Shown here piece by piece: positions 62,564 through 64,000 of a stretch of DNA of 64,000 nt. Made by a program: the position numbers and the translations under genes. Below the pieces are notes generated by a model. That model saw only the letters and a program-made list of their open reading frames with translations, was not told the DNA's origin and did not search any database. Positions within the stretch are counted from its first letter, which is position 1. Each line of letters begins with the position of its first letter. Source of the DNA: Brumimicrobium sp964585545 (lineage in GTDB: Bacteria > Bacteroidota > Bacteroidia > Flavobacteriales_D > Crocinitomicaceae); the NCBI GenBank assembly GCA_964585545.1, contig CAZPDT010000008.1:62001-126000 (forward strand). The letters run 5' to 3'.

Positions 62564-63517
62564 TTAACTCCCTAAATTGGTAAAGTTTTTCTCTATCCAA
62601 CCTGAAAGTTCAATGAAATTTGGTTTTGCCGAAGGTCTTATTTTTATCGGTTTATGAATATTTGATTTGGGTACAATTACAATTTTCTTGATCTTATTTG
62701 ACAAAGGAGAATGTGTTATTTTATAACCTTTAATTTCATGAAATTTTAAACTTTTGTTGACAAACAATCCCTTAAGATGAATGCCATCATTTAAAATATT
62801 CAATTTCGTGTGTATAAAACCAGCATAGGCAATAAAACCAGCTATAATAAGAAAACTTGAACCTATTGACAGATAAACCAAAACATGATAATCAAGATTC
62901 AGTTGCAAGATCAAACCCGAGATCAATGACATAGAAAGGGGTACAAACAATACCATCGGTAAAACATTTTTACCTACTCGATATGATTTTAAACTCAATC
63001 CAGACTCCTCTAGGTTAAAACCTACTTCTTCAACAATTTGATTTTGATACTCATCTAATTTTAAATCCTCTTCTCTCTCTACGCGACTGCCTAACCATTC
63101 TATAAATTCAGACAAATCATCCTTAGGTAACGCTCCAATTTTCATTTTTTCCTTTTTAGGAGAATTTGGATTGATAATTATAATATTAGATTTCCCAGAG
63201 AATGAAGAGTTCATCACTTTAAAAGAAGCAATCTCGCTCACTTTCAGCTTCTTACTAGACAATAAACTTTTAAATTCTATACTGTCGTCTGTTACGATTA
63301 GCTTTTCCCCTACAGATCTAAATATTCGAAAACAAGACAAATAAATTCCAATTAACAGCGGGTAAGACCACCAATGCGAACTGAAAAAGGAAGGAAATAA
63401 AAATATAAACAGATAAATCAATATTATTCCTGAACCTAAAAACACCATGTATGTAGTTCCGCTAGTTCCTACAGGATAGGTTTTCTTTTCTAGGTTCGTG
63501 TTTGCTTTATCGCTCAT
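62564..63517 (-). CDS. membrane protein with two PH-like domains
   Basis: About 317 residues. The open frame extends to 63541, but that TTG is part of a TATATTTG promoter element, so the ATG at 63517 (MSDKANTNLEKK) is chosen. Two similar halves can be seen: each has a pair of hydrophobic helices (YMVFLGSGIILIYLFIFLF and VLPMVLFVPLSMSLISGLIL) followed by a beta-rich part of bacterial PH-like type (LIVTDDSIEFKSLLSSKKLKVSEIASFKV; LNILNDGIHLKGLFVNKSLKFHEIKGYKI, positions near 70 and 240), each ending in an isoleucine-rich strand. Function unknown. Confidence 0.75.
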   Translation of the reverse strand: MSDKANTNLEKKTYPVGTSGTTYMVFLGSGIILIYLFIFLFPSFFSSHWWSYPLLIGIYLSCFRIFRSVGEKLIVTDDSIEFKSLLSSKKLKVSEIASFKVMNSSFSGKSNIIIINPNSPKKEKMKIGALPKDDLSEFIEWLGSRVEREEDLKLDEYQNQIVEEVGFNLEESGLSLKSYRVGKNVLPMVLFVPLSMSLISGLILQLNLDYHVLVYLSIGSSFLIIAGFIAYAGFIHTKLNILNDGIHLKGLFVNKSLKFHEIKGYKITHSPLSNKIKKIVIVPKSNIHKPIKIRPSAKPNFIELSGWIEKNFTNLGS

Positions 63518-63917
63518 TTTCCATATTTTATGCTGATTCAAATATAATATTTTTTCTATCGTTTCTTCCCACTTGGATGGAGGCTTTTCATTTTTATCAA
63601 AAGCAGTCAGATCTATTTTATATCAAAATCTTTCAGTCTTTTTTCTCTCTAATGTTTGCGCTATAGCTTTGGAGATATCCCCAAGAAAATTTTAAAAATG
63701 AAATTTTACCAAAAATATTTTGCCATTCTTAGCATTAATGGTTATAAAATAATAGCTGATTGATGTATAATTGTAATCTTTTAAACGCGGACTTATGAGA
63801 TTTGGGTATTTAGATGTATTCATATCATTTAATTTAGGCAGTATTAAGATAATGAAAAGATTAAAATAAATGAACGGATTAGGAGCATTTTATTGACAAT
63901 GAGGTAGCTTCCCAAAG
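63518..63917. other. 400-base gap between mnmE and the PH-like gene
   Basis: Contains the promoter element at 63539-63546. The remainder is AT-rich with no open frame, RNA signature or stable hairpin that I can support. Confidence 0.5.
63539..63546 (-). promoter_or_regulatory. -7 element of the PH-like gene
   Basis: TATATTTG on the minus strand, 21 bases before the ATG at 63517. Decides against the longer reading frame start. Confidence 0.5.
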
Positions 63918-64000
63918 TTACTTTCCGATACAGAAATTAGCAAATATATTTCCCAGCAGATCATCTGAAGTAATCTCTCCTGTAATACTTGCTAAATGGC
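63918..64000 (-). CDS. mnmE: tRNA modification GTPase MnmE, 3' end only
   Basis: The last 27 codons before a TAA at 63918-63920 read H-L-A-S then ITGEITSDDLLGNIFANF and C-I-G-K-stop. This C-terminal F-C-I-G-K end, with its conserved Cys, is the hallmark of MnmE, which with MnmG makes the carboxymethylaminomethyl group on wobble uridine 34 of tRNAs. The remainder of the gene lies beyond the window. Confidence 0.92.
   Translation of the reverse strand, partial: HLASITGEITSDDLLGNIFANFCIGK

Overview
The window looks like a chromosomal segment of a low-GC member of the Bacteroidota, most likely order Flavobacteriales. Reasons: several proteins carry type IX secretion (T9SS) C-terminal sorting domains; there is a TonB receptor with a carboxypeptidase-like N-terminal domain, an OstA-like protein, a fused SecDF and a HU-CCDC81/SPOR protein; and promoters fit the Bacteroidota pattern TTG-N20-TAnnTTTG. 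I saw no rRNA, tRNA or CRISPR array and no intact mobile element.

Layout. 1-2882: 3' part of an OstA-like gene, an RluA-type pseudouridine synthase and panB, separated by AT-rich intergenic repeats including a 45-bp tandem repeat. 3057-9186 (minus strand): a lamin-tail-domain T9SS protein, a TonB-dependent receptor and a T9SS endonuclease I, together resembling an extracellular DNA scavenging locus. 9387-23758: housekeeping and envelope genes (S9 peptidase, citrate synthase, MBL hydrolase, SPOR protein, a glycine-lipid-like acyltransferase pair, M48 protease with LemA, SecDF, DEAD-box helicase).

23871-34773 is the centre of interest: nine tightly packed or overlapping plus-strand genes encoding squalene synthase (eukaryotic type), squalene epoxidase (eukaryotic type), type 2 IPP isomerase, class II HMG-CoA reductase, a GYDIA-family GHMP kinase, mevalonate diphosphate decarboxylase, mevalonate kinase, a polyprenyl diphosphate synthase and an oxidosqualene cyclase. 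Together they give an almost complete path from HMG-CoA to an oxygenated cyclic triterpenol (sterol- or arborane-like) in one operon. The cyclase has a mixed active-site signature (Tyr-His-Val at the three cycloartenol/lanosterol positions, DCTTE acid motif), so its product cannot be read off. No sterol demethylase or reductase is in the window. From memory, oxidosqualene cyclases have been reported from a few Bacteroidota (Fluviicola, Eudoraea); a single cluster including the whole mevalonate branch deserves attention.

35037-39259: a DinB plus DnaE-type mutagenesis cassette behind a promoter with three related palindromes and a large leader hairpin. 39382-40721: two tandem YtxH proteins, a holin-like membrane protein and a small partner. 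40732-49745: RimO, a T9SS protein, DUF1015 with YggS, and an outer-membrane pair (helix-hairpin-helix barrel plus PorV-like). 50154-56482: a metabolic island with a PoxB-like TPP enzyme, nitronate monooxygenase with a LysR regulator, and an MmgE/PrpD protein with a ComA-like phosphosulfolactate synthase homologue. 56539-64000 is looser and decayed: an FGE-fold lipoprotein, a DUF427 remnant, a PqiA-domain protein, a LysR remnant, a TPR/SpoIIE phosphatase, an IS30 relic, a PH-like membrane protein and the 3' end of mnmE.
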